Origin: CAYOLL01 sp964404765 [NCBI: uncultured Gemmatimonadota bacterium] | GTDB lineage: Bacteria > 4572-55 | Length of the DNA: 5,126 nt | Assembly: GCA_964404765.1 (NCBI GenBank) | Contig: CAYOLL010000287.1 | Coordinates: 1 to 5,126 of the forward strand | Reading direction: 5' to 3' | Part shown: positions 1-5,126 of the stretch, piece after piece | Numbering within the stretch: position 1 is the first letter of the stretch | Layout: every line of letters starts with the position of its first letter | Made by a program: the position numbers and the translations under genes | Notes under the pieces: model-generated | Told to the model about the DNA's origin: nothing | The model's input: only the letters and a program-made list of their open reading frames with translations | Database searches by the model: none

Positions 1-98
1 GTCACACAACCCGGCGCATTTATTCCAAAACCCAAACTTATTTTATCGACGTTCCATGCAGTCTGCGGCAAAGTCAGCATAAAACAAAAAGCCTGTAA
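1..98. other. Left edge: no recognisable gene
   Basis: The RhuM-remnant frame remains open on the minus strand to the edge, reading residues such as CFMLTLPQTAWNVDKISLGF, but these do not match the family. The plus strand is also open here by chance. No RNA gene, promoter or terminator could be recognised. Confidence 0.4.
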
Positions 99-323
99 AC
101 CTTTAATCAAATATTCCCGCAGGCGCTCCGCGGCCCAAACCCGAAACTGCGTCCCACGATAGGAACGGACGCGAAAACCAACGGCCAAAATGACATCCAG
201 ATTGTAATGGGTTACTTCACGGGTGACCTGTCGGCGACCTTCGGTTTGAACTATTAAGTACTGCTTAATAGTTGCCGCCGAGGAAAGCTCGCCTTCGTCG
301 TAAATGGCTTTGAGATGTTGGTC
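99..323 (-). pseudogene. RhuM-family (virulence RhuM) protein remnant
   Basis: The minus strand encodes a continuous RhuM-like core: HLKAIYDEGELSS, then IVQTEGRRQVTREVTHYNLD, VILAVGFRVRSYRGTQFRVW and AAERLREYLIKG. The phrases YNLDVI, VGFRVRS, RGTQFR.WA and LREY.IKG are family hallmarks. RhuM proteins are usually about 300-350 residues and occur on pathogenicity or defence islands. Their biochemical function is not established. Only about 75 residues survive. Upstream of HLK the match stops (about 318) and the frame closes at a stop at 372-374, with no usable start. Downstream of IKG the frame stays open to the window edge but no longer resembles the family. The copy is truncated at both ends and presumably non-functional. 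Confidence 0.75.
251..271. repeat. Perfect 8-bp inverted repeat, 5-base loop
   Basis: CTATTAAG (251-258) and CTTAATAG (264-271) flank TACTG. It is AT-rich in a GC-rich surrounding and operator-like in form. It also encodes TIKQYLIV within the RhuM remnant, at a position where the family normally has comparable residues, so a coding coincidence is the simpler explanation. Confidence 0.3.
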
Positions 324-337
324 ATCGTGATCGCTGG

Positions 338-685
338 TTGTGGATCGGGAAAACTGATAAGGATCGTTTGCTCAACATTGTTTACATTGCGGAAGAAATG
401 CGCGTCTATCGCATCATAACGGCTTTTGACGCCGAAACAAAAACCGCGGTTACTATCCGCATAGACAAAATCGTGCTGGCACAACTCCAGCAGCTTGCGC
501 CGGAGAAGAAGGATTGGGAAGCGCTGATTCAAACGGCCTTGCAGGAATGGCTGGAACGGCAGCAACAGAAAAAGACCGTGCGCGAGGAAGCGCGTGACAT
601 GCTGCAAGAAGCCCTGTCATCGGCGCAGATGCAGATTGTGATTAAACTGCCGGAGCGGACGGGCGAGTTGGCGGCGGCGCATTAG
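338..685 (+). CDS. Small protein: BrnT/RelE-like toxin fragment fused to ribbon-helix-helix-like antitoxin segment (possibly decayed)
   Basis: The frame is open from a stop at 311-313 and translates to 115 aa from a TTG at 338. Residues 1-33, with the in-frame upstream DRW, read DRWLWIGKTDKDRLLNIVY then VYRIITAFDAE. This resembles the C-terminal strands of BrnT/RelE-fold toxins (pattern 'RFxxIGxxxxGRLLxVVYxxxxxxxRIIxAR'). From residue 36 the chain looks like an RHH antitoxin: strand AVTIRID, helix KIVLAQLQQLAP, helix WEALIQTALQEWLERQQ, then a charged tail ending IKLPERTGELAAAH. Toxin and antitoxin are normally separate, overlapping genes, so the in-frame join suggests deletion or decay. Translation may instead start at ATG 398 (95 aa), where GGAAGAA lies at 391-397 but abuts the codon. 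No ribosome-binding site is seen before 338. Family assignment rests on motif resemblance only. Confidence 0.5.
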   Translation: MWIGKTDKDRLLNIVYIAEEMRVYRIITAFDAETKTAVTIRIDKIVLAQLQQLAPEKKDWEALIQTALQEWLERQQQKKTVREEARDMLQEALSSAQMQIVIKLPERTGELAAAH

Positions 686-810
686 TCATCGCAAACCGGC
701 TCGTCCGCGCACTCACCGCCGTGCGTCAATTACGAAGTGACCGGCCGTTTCAATTTCAAGCGCAAGATGGCCGTTTGATTGATGTGTTCAATCATTCAGG
801 TCGAAAATTC
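686..810. other. Intergenic, convergent gene ends; no clear terminator
   Basis: The plus-strand small gene and the minus-strand sensor gene end facing each other here. I see no GC-rich hairpin followed by a T-run in either direction. CGCAC and GTGCG flank an 8-base spacer near 708-725, but the stem is too weak to call. A short plus-strand stretch in the same frame as the small gene, after its stop, reads VNYEVTGRFNFKRKMAV before a TGA at 776-778. It could be the tail of another decayed gene, but I do not recognise it. Confidence 0.45.
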
Positions 811-4944
<4,134 letters not shown>

Positions 4945-5126
4945 AGCATCGCTTAAAACTAATTGCTTAAGTCCGCCCTTTGTGCCGATCCATAACTGGT
5001 TGGAGTGATCTTCGGTTAGCGTCCAAATAATATTGCTGATCGAGTCCCCTGCAACAGGATAATGAATAAAGCGCTTAGGAACGGCGTTTAAATAACTTCC
5101 CGATTTTGATTACAAGTTTTGAGTTT
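4945..5126 (-). pseudogene. Upstream continuation of the sensor gene, interrupted by an in-frame stop
   Basis: The sensor's frame stays open from 4944 up to 5109, adding 55 codons that read as a further propeller blade (for example [17 protein letters not shown], then KGGLKQL). The preceding [13 protein letters not shown] is the usual inter-blade segment. No ATG, GTG or TTG occurs in frame in 4945-5109, and TAA sits at 5110-5112. Immediately beyond the stop the same frame reads TQNL, which with the following SKSGSY resembles the usual 'GLxxYDxKTGxF' strand. That favours a nonsense change. A frameshift at about 5085-5100 is an alternative, because another frame reads NQNREV there. Related sensors usually have a signal peptide and about 14 blades, so roughly three blades and the N-terminus probably lie beyond the window. 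It could be a pseudogene, a sequence error, or a gene restarted at 4944. Confidence 0.75.

Noticed and set aside
254-607. 117-codon minus-strand open frame
   Set aside because: It overlaps both the RhuM remnant (in a different minus frame) and the plus-strand RHH-like gene, each of which has recognisable motifs. This frame has none.
686-810. Rho-independent terminator between the convergent genes
   Set aside because: Only a 5-bp stem (CGCAC/GTGCG) without a T-run was found, too weak to support the call.

Overview
The window (about 55% GC by eye) holds one very large minus-strand gene, positions 811 to at least 5109. It is flanked on the low-coordinate side by about 800 bases of small, decayed accessory genes. 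The large gene encodes a giant membrane-bound hybrid sensor. It has a periplasmic two-component-regulator beta-propeller (about 11 visible blades), a Y_Y_Y domain, one transmembrane helix, a coiled coil, a HisKA/HATPase_c histidine kinase, a response-regulator receiver domain, a class III nucleotide cyclase and a TPR-like tail. This architecture occurs in environmental bacteria with large signalling repertoires. The sequence alone does not fix the phylum, and no taxonomic marker gene is present.

Region 1-330 (minus strand) carries the core of a RhuM-family ('virulence RhuM') protein that lost both ends and any start codon. It meets, head to head at about 318-326, a plus-strand fragment resembling the C-terminal half of a BrnT/RelE-like toxin. 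That fragment runs in frame into a ribbon-helix-helix-like antitoxin segment (338-685). Positions 686-810 hold no clear gene or terminator. Together this looks like a toxin-antitoxin / mobile-island graveyard downstream of the sensor gene.

The sensor gene has two unusual properties. First, its coding frame carries on 55 codons past the only usable ATG (4944), still reading a propeller blade, until an in-frame TAA at 5110-5112. There is no ATG, GTG or TTG in between. The ATG at 4944 is therefore probably not the true start: the gene either runs off the window and is interrupted by a nonsense or frameshift mutation, or there is a sequence error. Second, the kinase part has been invaded three times by repetitive DNA that keeps the frame. 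An 81-bp palindromic/tandem element sits in the loop between the two DHp helices. A 93-bp element of the same palindrome family sits in a beta-hairpin turn of the ATPase domain. A heptanucleotide-repeat-derived linker lies between the ATPase and receiver domains. All three fall where a kinase fold can tolerate extra residues, and all catalytic motifs survive.

Inferred working model: an extracellular or periplasmic cue is read by the propeller/Y_Y_Y module and passed through the membrane to autophosphorylate His651. Phosphate moves to Asp1017 in the same polypeptide and gates a cyclase whose substrate-binding residues (Lys1169, Thr1237) fit a class IIIb adenylyl cyclase. That would couple a phosphorelay directly to cAMP.
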